Source of the DNA: Marasmius tenuissimus
Lineage: Eukaryota; Basidiomycota; Agaricomycetes; Agaricales; Marasmiaceae
DNA: 64,000 nt
NCBI GenBank assembly: GCA_029532415.1
Contig: JAQOTA010000026.1
Coordinates: 168,188 to 232,187, forward strand
Direction of reading: 5' to 3'
This document shows positions 1-13,011 of the stretch, piece after piece. The notes under the pieces are model-generated. The model was not told the origin of the DNA and did no database searches. It worked only from the letters and a program-made list of their open reading frames with translations. Each line of letters starts with the position of its first letter. The stretch's first letter is position 1. Both the position numbers and the translations under genes were made by a program.

Positions 1-1530
1 CGTGACATACTGAAGCTGCCTGCTGAGCAGCAGAGAGAATGGAAGGCCGCTTGCCGCGATGAACTAGAGGCTCTTCGCAAGCGCAAGGTCTTCGAATTGG
101 TTGACCTACCTAAAGGTCGCAAGGCTGTCAAAAACAGATGGGTGTTTGACGTTAAGTCAGACAGTCGAAAGAAAGCTCGACTTGTTGCCAAGGGTTTCTC
201 TCAGGTCGAAGGTGTTGACTTTGATGAGATCTTCTCACCAGTTGTGCGGTTTGAAACTGTACAGATGATGCTCGCATTAGCAGCTCTCAAAAACTGGCAC
301 ATTCAGGCATTGGATGTGAAGAACGCCTTTCTTTATGGCGAACTTAAAGAAGAGATCTATATGGATCAACCTGAAGGTTTCAAGGTTAAGGGTCAGGAAG
401 GCAAAGTCTATCGCCTTCGCCGTGCATTATATGGACTGAAGCAAGCTGCTCTTGAGTGGTGGCGTGCTCTCAGCTCATCCATGGAAGTAATGGGCTTCAA
501 ACGCTTAACTTCTGATGCAGGTCTCTTCATTTGTAAAGATCGTAAGACTGGTGAAGAATGTATCGCTTTGATCTATGTCGACGATGCATTATTCCTTGGA
601 CCCAACAAAGCCTTTGTCGAAAAGAAGAAAGCCGAGTTTATGGCTCGTTGGGAATGCCGTGATCCTGGAGAAGTCAAAGAGTTCTTGCGCATGTGTATTC
701 GTCGCAAAGGCCGTAAAATCCTTCTTGACCAGACCGAATACTTGAAAAAGGTCTTGAAGAGATTTGGCATGCAGAATGCAAAAGCAGCAGATACTCCTCT
801 TCCTGCCGGCTATATTCCACAACCCAACGAAGGTCCTGTTGATCCCGAACGTCGCACTCGATATCAATCAGTGATTGGATCGCTTCTGTATATCATGCTT
901 GGCACTCGTCCAGATATTGCCTACGCTGTTACAAAGCTTTCTCAATTCTCTGCTAATCCATCGGAGGATCACCTGAAGAAGGCACTTTATATTTGCCGCT
1001 ATCTTGCAGGAACTCCAGACTATGCACTGGTCTATGATGGAGCCTCTGACGGAGGTTTATTAGCATTCACTGATTCTGATTGGGCTGCTGATCCTATCAA
1101 GCGTCGGTCGATCACAGGCTATTTCTTCAAATTGGCAGGTGGCATCTTCTGTTGGCAATCACGCGCCCAGAAGACTGTTGCGCTTTCATCCACTGAAGCT
1201 GAATACATGGCGCTATCCGACTGTAGTCGTCAGGCTGTGTGGATTCGACAGTTACTCTCTAAACTTGGGATTGATATGACTCCCGTTCCCATATGTGGAG
1301 ATAATCAAGGCTCGATTTTTATCGCTTCTAACCCAGTTCAAGAACGTCGCACCAAACACATTGATATTCGCTATCATTACATTCGCGAATGTGTTTCAGA
1401 CCGCAAGGTCGATCTTTTCTTTATTGACGGTGCCTACAATCCTGCGGACATGTTTACCAAGAATTTGGGTCATGTCAAGTTCTCTGCTTTTAGAGAACAT
1501 CTTGGACTTGAATTTTATTCATCCGAATAG
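1..1530 (+). mobile_element. Ty1/copia retrotransposon Pol, C-terminal part (reverse transcriptase and RNase H)
   Basis: The frame is open from the first base, so the polyprotein is cut by the window edge; gag, protease and integrase lie outside. The copia reverse transcriptase is seen as VKNRWVFDVK, FSPVVRFETV, LDVKNAFLYGEL, the YVDD catalytic box (YVDDALFLG) and YGLKQA. RNase H follows with TDSDWAAD, SSTEAEYMAL and the usual end ADMFTKNL. The reading frame has no stop or frameshift, so this copy is young or recently active. It is followed at once by a purine-rich tract and the 3' LTR. The element makes its own cDNA and inserts it in the host genome. Confidence 0.95.
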
Positions 1531-1560
1531 ACGCTTCGTGCTCTCCTTGTGCTGCACTTA

Positions 1561-1571
1561 GCGAGGGGGAG
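1561..1571 (+). other. Polypurine tract of the copia element
   Basis: The stretch gcgagggggag lies directly before the LTR start tgttgaatcc, where copia elements keep the primer for plus-strand DNA synthesis. Confidence 0.75.
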
Positions 1572-1829
1572 TGTTGAATCCGGACTACCGGATATATGGA
1601 CCGTTGTATCGGGCCGCATATATGCTTCAATCGTTTTACTATGATCTATGCTATTCCTAGTCACTCCTGTTATAGAAGATACAGCCACCTCTGTATAGTA
1701 TATAAGTAGCTCTGTATCTACATGCAATACTAGTACTTTTACTACTCTCGTTGCTGCCTCTAAGCCTATCTCCAGGTGAGCTAGTCTGTCCCATGCTGCC
1801 ACTGCGTGGGCAGGACCTCTGCCTCAACA
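1572..1829 (+). repeat. 3' LTR of the copia element (258 bp)
   Basis: The LTR starts tgttga right after the polypurine tract. The first matching inverted end, tcaaca, closes at 1829, a perfect 6-base terminal inverted repeat with the canonical TG..CA ends. A TATA-like tatagtatataag lies near 1694-1705. The 5' LTR and target-site duplication are outside the window, so the right boundary rests on the inverted repeat alone. The element inserted into the 3' part of the neighbouring minus-strand gene, whose frame now runs about 16 codons into the LTR and stops there. Confidence 0.75.
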
Positions 1830-4800
1830 GCACAGGTCACTTCTAATGACTTCTGGCACTGGCAAGGACTGATGTCTTGCTCCATCTCTTCGGGTGCACC
1901 TCCTGGGTGCTGTGGTTGCTCACCCCGCTCTCCCAAGCCTGAGCATTCGTTGAGACCATGTACCTCACTCCAGACAGGAGTAGGGTACTCTTGGTCTCTT
2001 ATCAGTGTTTCAAGATCACAACGGGGATCTGGAACCCAATAACGACCTACTTGAAACCTTCCGGTAGAAAGGGATAGCACCATTGAGAGGTCGTGCAACC
2101 GGGAGAGTTCCATTGCTTCAGGGGAGAAGGTGTAACTCCCATGATGGCAACCGTCTGGACTGTGTAGGGAAAACATCAACCGATAGTCAGGAGACACCTC
2201 TTTCTCTTCTTCACGACGACCAGACGGTGCACAATTGACCGAGGTTTCGACTACCCCAGAACTCCCTCCAGGTAGCTGAGACCTCTCGGTCTCGTGGTAT
2301 GTGCTAACATGTCTTTCCAGAGCATTCAAATCAGAATGGGACCTTTCCACAAAAGCAAAGACGACTTCAGTAGGAATGACTAGACACGTTGGAATAAACT
2401 CGACTGTGAGTTCCCTGAATATGAATTGTTCGGTCTCCTCGATGTGGATCTGGACTTTGTAGGAACCCGGCACAACCTCCGGAAAGTCCTCAAATATACG
2501 AGGATTCCACTCGTGGTGTAGGTTCGGTGTTGCAAACCGTGACCTTACGGTGCAAACTTTGTCTAGGCAGTTTGACTTACACCAGGGATGTCGAAACAGG
2601 GTGGCTGTAAGAGTTTGGCAGCCAAAGGCTGGAGCCTTTGCTGTGAGAATAGGAACAATTCTCCCGTGGTAAGGAATATGAATCATAGCCACGATGACCG
2701 CTTCCTGCTGCAGGACCACGTCATAGCCTTGAGGCCCATACAATGGTACCATGGAGTGCCCCTGAAGGTCAAACTGCTTTCCGTTATATTCTTGTAGTTG
2801 TAGTCCAACCTGGTAGTGTGCTCGTCGAAGTTGGGAGGCAGCTTCCCTCCACCTCCGGCGATTACGGGCAATCGCGCAGTCAATCTTCTTCGAGTCACTT
2901 CGTCCCACGTAGTTATCACACCTGTCGAGCATGACAAATGTAAGACCTGGTTGTTTTTCCAGCAACACTAGGAGTTTGGAAGCATCTTCGGGGGTGAATT
3001 GAAGATTGCTGAGAACTATGGTTGTGAGTGACAATAGTGGCGTGGAGGAGGAGCAGAGGATCGAAAATATCCCTGTCCATGCAAGGTGTCCGGAGAGGGC
3101 GAGGACTTTGATTGAGTGGATTTGTGCCATAAAAGCCTTCACGCCACTTTCTATGAGAGGCGAGGTGATGAATGTATAGGGGGGAGAGAACTCGGGAGAT
3201 CCAGGGCCTTGCGGATCCACATGGCCAAAATATGGAAGTGGTATTATCGATAAGAGGCGTTGGATGGAGAGCCTGACAACGTTCATTAGGCCGTGGTATG
3301 AGCTCTGGTCGATCTTGAAAAATGGGAGGAGGAAGTTACGGAGGTGGATCGCGGCGGCAAAAGGCTTTCGTCCAAATAGCTCGGAAACATGAGGAGTGCG
3401 GCCATGTTGAAAAATGTTGATTATGATACGTTCCCAGTGTTTCAGCACAGGACTGTCCGCAGGAAGCAACCTCAGTGAGCGTATCTCGCTTGACAAGGTA
3501 TCCCAAGTCTCACAATAACACTGAAGGATAGGATCACCTAGTGACCACATTGCACACCTCTCAAGTACAGCTGACTTCTCTGATGTCGGCCGCTCTTCCA
3601 TCTTCTGAATCCATTGCAACCCAAGCTGGTGGGAAAAAGCGCTGGAAAGGCCTGCGCGCCTCACAAAACGCTGCTCCATAATGCAGAGGTAGGTCTCCAT
3701 CACAGCGCTGTCAAAAATCAGCGCATATTCACTGTATGCGTGAGCATCTCGCGCCGAGTCGACGTTCGGTAACTTAAGTCCAAGTGCTTTGTTTCCCCTT
3801 TGAAGGCAGTAATCACCCTTCAAATCGCACATTTGGCCTATTCGCATGTACTCCGTATGCAGATGTGATAAGGGAGCAGGAGTCTCCGCGAGGGTCGGAA
3901 CAAGACTGGGAAAGGTCAATGACCAAGACAGATGGAGGTCAGATCTCGACTCTGGTGGGGCAACCAGTCGACAAAAAAGATTGTTGGAGTAGTCAACCAC
4001 GAGACTTATTGCTTTGCTGTCTAAAAAACCTGTGCTCGTGCCCTCAAACTTCTCGTCAAAAGCGACCTCAAGGGAGCGAGTGCCAGCGAGTTGGCGGGTG
4101 CGAGAGGTAAAGGCACTGTGCCAGGTCTTGCCACCCCCGAGGAGGAAGGATAGCGAGTCCCACCCAGCAGCGTGTGGAACGACAGTTGCACAAAGAAGCC
4201 TTTGTGAAGTCTTGTGCGAAAACTCTGCCAGTATTGCATAATAGATCGAAGAACCGTCCACTTCGATTCGTCCCAGCGGTCCAACATATGGAGTGGCAGT
4301 AGCAAGGAAATCCTCAACATTATGTGCAACAAAGGAATCCCTCCACTGCATATCCTGACTCTTGAAATGTTCCTGACTCTTTTCAGTCAGCGTTCGTAGA
4401 TGATGCAGGGAGGTGATGAAGGGAAACATGTAAGTTGGAGCTGAACGTTGCTGACCCTGTGCTGCGGGACTCGACTCCTGGTCGGCATGATCATCGAGAC
4501 CAAGACCAAGACCAGTAGGATCCCCGGCTCCCGCACCTGTGCAATCTGGCGGCGAATCAGTGAGCAGTGCAAGCCACAGTGTCAATCCTGTGTCCTGTTC
4601 ATCCCAAGACGGATTACAGCCCCATAGGACGAGACGTATAACAGAAAGAATCGCTTCCACTCCGAACCAGATGTAGGGTCCGTTCTTTGCACTCGTTTGG
4701 CTGACGAGGTTGAAGCAGCCCACATAACCAGCCACTATCATCCCCATCCCTACTGCCAATAGAACCTGTAACATGACCATCGTAAGGTCTACTGACAGCG

Positions 4801-6000
4801 GTGTTGGAATACTCTCTTCGTATTCTTGTGGCTGCATCTCAGGTACCAATCCTTTCTCGAGGTCGGAAGTACTTCGCATGGAGGACTCCAGTGCGAGAGT
4901 CATCAAACGCAATTCCAAAAGCACATCCTGTTCCTGGACAGACTCTTCGATGGAGAGGGGATGTCGATATCTTGCCTTCATAAGGAGAAGACTGGACGAG
5001 GTGATCTGGTGTATTCGAAGCTGCAAGGCGAACTGCACACATACAACACACAAAAAGGAGCCAAAGGATCGGAGTGCGGGGAAAACCCATGCGAGAGCAT
5101 TTCGCTGGTCATGAACGGCAAGGTATATGTAGGGTATGAGGGCAAACGTCGACCCGAGTGCTGATGTCAGGACGAGGCACAGATTCCAGGATAGATTCAG
5201 GCGCTGGGAGACATTGATTAGGCGGTGAAGGAAACCATGGCTAAAATACACACCAAAAGCCCGGTACCCACTTCTCTGGCCTTCTTCCACCCAAACCATT
5301 CTATGCCCGATATCATCTCCGGGTTATCGATGTGTTGCTCCTTCATCAGGCACTCCAGTTGAACTTCCGCACCATATCGCTTCGTTCCCGGTGTAAGGGT
5401 GACCATAGACGCTACTGATCCTGTCGTAGCAAAGCCAGCGTCATGCAGTGTTGTCGCAAGGAAAGTCGTAGACGCTGTCTTCACGACTCTGAGGCTACCA
5501 AAAATCGAGAGGGGAGTTGCTGCCGCGTAGAGGTAGCCTTTCTGCAGTGCCTCCCCCACGTGTCGTTCACATTGCTCTGTACCCAGCAAAGGAAGAAGTG
5601 CGGCAATATCCTGAATCCCGCTGGATATAGTGTTGCCGAAGTTTTGGGCCTGCACCATCTCCCAACCTAATTTCACGGGTCAGGATGGCAATATCAGGGA
5701 GAGTTGGCGAACACACCTTGGGGGGAGCAAAACCGGGGGTTTGTGGAGGCATTGGACTAGGACTGTTCCATTTACATAGTAGGTTGGCGGATCCATATCA
5801 TGACACAATCCGAGCTGTCGTGGTGTTTTGCACCCGGAAGCCTCGCAACACATCGCACGCGATCGAGCTTCATATCTCACGCCGTCCTGCCAATATAAGA
5901 AATGCCCTGAGACCCCACCACTCTGTATTTCTGCCCGATGTACTCGAAGTGAACAAGACTGTTCATCTTTGACAAGGCCGGGGTAACGTTTCATAGGGTT
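1781..6000 (-). pseudogene. Large multi-pass membrane protein of a fungal family of unknown function, decayed
   Basis: The main exon (5203 down to 1781) encodes about 1140 residues. It joins an upstream exon (5676-5254) through a clean 50-base phase-0 intron (5204-5253: gtgtgt donor, cctaat branch, cccag acceptor). Hydrophobic segments include LVLTSALGSTFALIPYIYL, VLLAVGMGMIVAGYVGCF and IWFGVEAILSVIRLVLW; the upstream exon has IQDIAALLPLLGTEQCE. I know such proteins only as uncharacterised mushroom paralogues. Near 5665 the frame changes between ..ILTREI and KLGWEMVQ without splice signals, and again near 5745 between TVLVQ and PPQTPGFAPP. The 3' end is cut by the LTR. I therefore call it a pseudogene. 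A piece of the N-terminal part may reach to about 6500. Confidence 0.65.
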
Positions 6001-6887
6001 ACCTGTTTGGAGACAAAGATCAGTCTATGTTCCCTTTTTAGAGAAGGAGAACAAGAACCCACAATGCCATGTTCAGCTTGGACAAGTACAATGTGGACCC
6101 TTATTCGAGCTCCATATGAATAAAGTGGACTCGATTCGTTAGTCCCTCACAACAGGCATGTCGTTAGAAGTCCCTGGTTGGCAGTGGGTCCTGGCAGCAG
6201 GTACTCAGGACGAGTTCCTTTGAGTATCCCGGGAAAATACATTAGAGCGTCCTGTATAGGCTCGTTATAAGCCTTCAGATAATATGATCTGCAAGGATTC
6301 TGCGCACCCAGAACGCATTCGAGACGTGAATAAGAAACCCGCAGCTATTCGTGATCGTTGAGTTCGGACAAGAGGAGCCGCCGATTGGGATCTGGGACAT
6401 GGGCATGGTCGCGTGGCCTGGCGTGTGAATATGATATCCGCCCTTCTGCTGACAGCGGCGCAGCGCCACGTCGCCATTTTCTGTTGAGTTCCATCCCCTC
6501 GTCATGTCGTCCCATATCCTTCGCTATGTTTTGTTTTTGTTTTCCCTACGTTTACAAGTAATAAAGACAGAATTTTTACAACAATGATCATACCGGCTTG
6601 ATCTCCTATGTTCAAGATAGTCATTGTTGTAGGTGGAATCCAAAAAAGGCTCATTTGACGATTGGTGTGGGCTAGAAACAGACGTAGAGTCTCCAAGAAA
6701 TTCAGGGTTCCATGATGTTTGCAGTGTGAATAGTATAATCCATGCCTCCCTGTTTCGTATTTCAATTGTCTCCTGCTCGTCCATTTCAATAGCTCTGCTG
6801 ACCAATTGCAAGCGGAGTGATGGGCATCAGAAGACTACTGCGAGCATTGTACTAGCTTGGGTGACCCTGGCACCCGACTCACGACCT
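6001..6887. other. Intergenic stretch without a firm gene
   Basis: No convincing coding exon was found. A minus-strand stretch at about 6275-6505 translates to a peptide with IPIGGSSCPNSTITNSCG, which could be a further exon relic of the decayed membrane protein, but no splice path links it. Confidence 0.4.
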
Positions 6888-6894
6888 TATAAAG
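6888..6894 (+). promoter_or_regulatory. TATA box of monooxygenase copy 1
   Basis: The word tataaag stands about 90 bases before the start codon at 6982. Confidence 0.55.
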
Positions 6895-6981
6895 ATCGCC
6901 GGAGCAGGTTTTGAGACCTTACTCCCAAGAATCTAATTGCTTTCTTATTCTTTTGCTTCTTGAATCTTGAACAGGCGCGCT

Positions 6982-9097
<2,116 letters not shown>

Positions 9098-9541
9098 AGT
9101 CCATGCGAGCGTGTGAACTTTTGAGAACTTGATTCTATACCACCATCATGTGCGTGCATCAGCCTGCCAGCCGCACGAACGCTTTCTAGACCGTTATCCT
9201 ATCCCCGCATCCCAACTCCATTCCTTTCAGGGCCAAAAAATAGAATCGATCTTCACGGAATCGGAGTCATGCATGAGCGGTGCCGGTGGAGGGACCGAAA
9301 AATGCATGCACCTACCCTCATATGAATCAGCGACGCTCGGTCACAAAGGCATCTCCAAGTAGAATCACGACTGTCGCTCATCACTGCAAAACTCCACCTA
9401 AAGAGACGCTGTCAAATGTGGTCAGTTTCGCAACGGGCTCCACCTTTACATCCCCGCAGGCAGCCTGTACGATTAAGGTCAACACGGAAATCATCGCAAA
9501 CTGGTCGTTCTGAAGCTGTGAAGGCCCCAAACCAGGATGTG
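9098..9541. other. Intergenic region, 3' end of monooxygenase 1 to promoter of the TAP peptidase
   Basis: No coding signal was seen apart from the putative TATA box at its right edge. Confidence 0.5.
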
Positions 9542-9548
9542 TATAAAG
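9542..9548 (+). promoter_or_regulatory. TATA box of TAP peptidase copy 1
   Basis: The word tataaag lies about 50 bases before the start codon at 9598. The inverted second copy has the same word at a similar distance. Confidence 0.6.
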
Positions 9549-9597
9549 CACAACAATAACTGCCGATGACAACCATAAATCCCATTCAACTTCACTC

Positions 9598-11876
9598 ATG
9601 AATCGCATACGTCGTTGGAAGAGCCTGCCTTTACTCGGGGCATGCCTGTCTCTCTCTCCCGCCGTGTTCGCGAGCTGTGGCTCTTTGCCAGTTTTGACTG
9701 CTCGCGATGACAGTGCCGGTCAAGTATGGAACGAAACTTCCTGGGTCACAGTAAGCATCTGAAGCACATTTTTTGACATACTGATTGGGCCGTCTAACGT
9801 TTAATCTGGCAGCTGCAACCTACGAAGGACTTGCAATGGGTGGAATGCTATCCCGGAGGGTTTCAATGCACTCGACTTCAAGTAAGATGATAAGATCTAA
9901 TGCCGCTACATCCGGGATCACCCTCACACGCTCTCATCTGTAGCTACCTCTGAACTACAGTGACCCGGAGGGTGGATCAGCTGATATCGCCCTCATACGC
10001 CTGTGTGCGAATGTGTCTACAGATAGCGAAGAGTATCGAGGACCCATGCTCTTCAATCCGGGAGGTCCAGGCGGCAGTGGTGTCGACCAGATTTTGACCG
10101 AAGGTGCCCAGTTCCAGGCCATTTTCCCCCAATTTGACATAGTCGGGTTCGACCCTCGTGGTACGCCATCTCGTTTCATTGATTCCGCATCCCTTTATCA
10201 TGTCAATCATCAATCTAGGCGTGCAACGTTCGACACCGCAAATTTCTTTCTACGAGAGCTCGGCGGAACGCTATGCAGGGCCAGTACTTGCGACAGAACT
10301 CAATCATTCATCATGGCCAGTCGAACTTTTTTGGGCTCAAACGAAAGTCATGGGAGCTCTTGCCTACGAGAGAAACGGCGATGTGCTTCGGTATATGAAT
10401 ACAGAGAATGTTGCGAGAGATATGCTCGCCATCACAGAAGCGCACGGCAGAGAGAAGCTTCAGTACTGTGGGGTTTCGTGAGTATCATGATCCTGATCCT
10501 AGAAGTCGGTCGTTGACTTGCGACCAGTTATGGATCTGTTCTCGGTGCTACGTTTGCTGCTCTGTTCTCGGTCGGTGCGGCTCATGATCGTCGAGAGAAT
10601 CACGATGTATTAATGCAAACCTCAGGACAAAGTAGAACGTCTCCTCATCGACGGGGTTCCTGACGTTCAAGATGACTATTATACCGGTACTGTCAAACTT
10701 TCGAGCTCACTATTTTTGACCTAAACTCATACAAACCCCATCCCGAACGCAGCGAAATGGTTGACAAGTCTTCTCGACGCCGACAAAACTTTGGAATGGT
10801 TCTTCAAGAGCTGCCACGAGGCCGGGGCGGAGTCCTGCCCCTTCTATGAACCTTCGGTCGAAGAGATGGGAAGCAAGCTCAACAACTTATACGACTCTGT
10901 TATCAAGGCACCTGTGGTAGTCCAAAAAGACGCAGGCTCGTACAGTGTAGTTGATTACGCTCGCCTGCGGAGTATAATCCTGCGAGGCCTGTACTTCCCA
11001 TTCTCCTTTTGGCCTAGGTTGGCAGTAGGACTCGCAGACCTCGAAAAAGGGAACGGGACGGTGATTGATGCCATATTGCCCGATGGCACCTTGGAGTGCG
11101 ACTGCGACCCGACTGATAACGGATTTGAGCTATACCCCGAGAATCGGATGGCGTACATTTGCAATGATGGGGATTTCGTGCCTCCTGACGTAGAAGAAGC
11201 CCAGCGCCACTATGAGCAAAGTGCTGAATTGTCGTCGTTTGGAAGCTTTTGGTCGAGGTGGTATATTGCTTGCAAGTAGGTTTTGACGATTTTCCTTCTC
11301 AGGCTATCAGCTTTGACCAACTGTCTTGTAGCGGATGGTCGCGGTCTATACCAAAAGCTCAATTCAGAGGTACGCCTGCGGTATCGTCCAGAATATTTCG
11401 CTCTATTGATTCTGTGATATCCAGGCCCCATCACCGGGAACACGAGCTTCCCCTTACTCGTCATCGGTAATACCGCGGGTAGGCATGAAGTACATAACCC
11501 TCTTCTTCCTTCATGACTAACTTCGACTATCAAAAGATCCGGTTACCCCTCTGTCATCGTGAGTGTCAAATTCTGATGCAGACATTGGGAATTTATTATG
11601 AACTGACACCGTACAGAGCGCGCAAGGTGTCATCAAACTTCCCTGGATCCGTCCTCCTTCAACGAGATGCTCCTGGGGTAAGAAATCATTATTTCGCTAT
11701 GCTTGTTATTCGTACGCTGACATGCTCAAACCTAGCACCCTGGGTCCATTCTGATGGCTCCTTCCAAGTGCACAATACAAGCTATCGTTGAATACTTTGT
11801 TAACGGTACGCTGCCGGAGGAGGGCACGGTCTGCCCGGTGGATAGATCACCGTTCGATGCTCCGGAGGATGCCTGA
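9598..11876 (+). CDS. Secreted serine peptidase, tripeptidyl aminopeptidase (TAP-like) alpha/beta hydrolase, copy 1
   Basis: Twelve exons are supported by phase: 9598-9750, 9813-9881, 9944-10160, 10219-10477, 10528-10570, 10626-10686, 10753-11275, 11332-11369, 11425-11478, 11537-11558, 11617-11677 and 11736-11876, about 546 residues. A signal peptide (SLPLLGACLSLSPAVFA) opens the protein. The oxyanion part is NPGGPGGSG, the nucleophile elbow GVSYGS is split across exons 4 and 5, the acid is in NTADPVTP, and the His is in APGHPGS within the TAP C-terminal domain that ends VNGTLPEEGTVC. Family members release short peptides from N-termini outside the cell. The gene is open throughout. Copy 2 (60160-62393) has the same exon pattern and lies in the inverted block. 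Confidence 0.9.
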
Positions 11877-12087
11877 GGTTGATGTCGAGCGCTTGCATGC
11901 CGTAATATTGCCGGCCGCCTTCCGATATCGATACCTCTTCTAGCACGGAGAACTTTTGTCTGCTTATAACTTATAGCCCCTTCTTCGCTACTCAACTTTA
12001 CGATACTTCGGGGAGTACTGACCTTGACGAACCTCGGAGTGACTTTGTGTGCCCGCTGAATTCATCTCTCAGCTTGCCTAAACATCG
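11877..12087. other. Short intergenic stretch between TAP peptidase 1 and the MITE
   Basis: No coding signal; this is the 3' flank of TAP peptidase 1. Confidence 0.5.
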
Positions 12088-12587
12088 TTGCGAACTAGGG
12101 CTGGGTATTTAACCTGGACGGCGATGTTTAAAATACGTTTTTAACTGGTGTCTTTTACCATCCGGGCAAAGCCTTCTATATCTCGGCTTTCTGGGTTCTC
12201 GCCGTTGATGACTTGGTCTGGTCATCTACTTCACACGTTGCCTAGCTAGAGCCGGGACTTGGCGGGGACCCTCGACATCATTGGCATGGGTGAGAAGCGC
12301 AGTGGGCTTGGGTCTTAAGTTGACAATACGCAATGCTGCGCGATGACAAGGGTGACAGAGCTTTGGGTGATCGTCAAAAGTGGTTGTGAGGGCTGCAACA
12401 ACAAGAACAGATTAGATTCCAGTGTTCAAATGGCCTGGAAATTGACCAGCGTGGTGGAGGTTACATACAGAAAAATACATGGGCCTCCGGGACCTCTCAC
12501 GTTTTAAACGTTTTAAACATGTTAAAAACATGTTTTTTTGGGGGGTGTTTTAAACATCGAGGAAAAATACCCAGCCCTATTGCGAAC
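12088..12587. mobile_element. hAT-type MITE (element 12096-12579, with 8-bp target-site duplication)
   Basis: The 484-base element starts tagggctgggtattt and ends aaatacccagcccta, its exact inverse complement; with small gaps the inverted ends extend to about 40 bases (both carry cgatgtttaaaa). The direct repeat ttgcgaac flanks both sides at 12088-12095 and 12580-12587. An 8-base duplication and TAGGGCTGGG-like ends are hAT hallmarks. There is no transposase frame, so it must be moved by an enzyme from elsewhere. The right interior holds a palindromic AT-rich run of ttttaaac and acatgtt words. Confidence 0.9.
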
Positions 12588-13011
12588 AGATTGCAACTCT
12601 GACAACTCTGAAAAAGTGACATGACATCATTGTGGGTGTCGGCGGGCGAGTGCCTTACAGTAGCATAGCCACTGTGTGGCCAGTGCCACCTCCAGCTCGG
12701 CTGGCGGTTGGGGTTGGAAAGACTTACAGTGGGTGAAATACTACACTGGCGGATTATGATGTACATGCTTACAATACAAGGTCACATACACGAGTATCTT
12801 TGATTACATACCTTGCTCTCTAGTGACTCTGAGTATAGGTGAGAGGTTTCGCCAGTCGATTCGGATAGCATGAATACGTCATTGTGGGTGCCGATGGGCG
12901 AGACCCCCATTTTTGCATAGCCACCTTTCCCCATATCCGACGCTCGCGTCTCACATGAAGGTTCAAGGCATTTAACATACTATGGGAAGTATCGCGAAGA
13001 ATATCCCGTTA
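12588..13011. other. Intergenic stretch with a short dispersed repeat
   Basis: Two related words about 55-60 bases long (near 12611-12672 and 12876-12932) share cattgtgggtg, a gggcgag core and gcatagccac. A third, inverted copy lies near 63020-63090. No gene is apparent. Confidence 0.5.
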
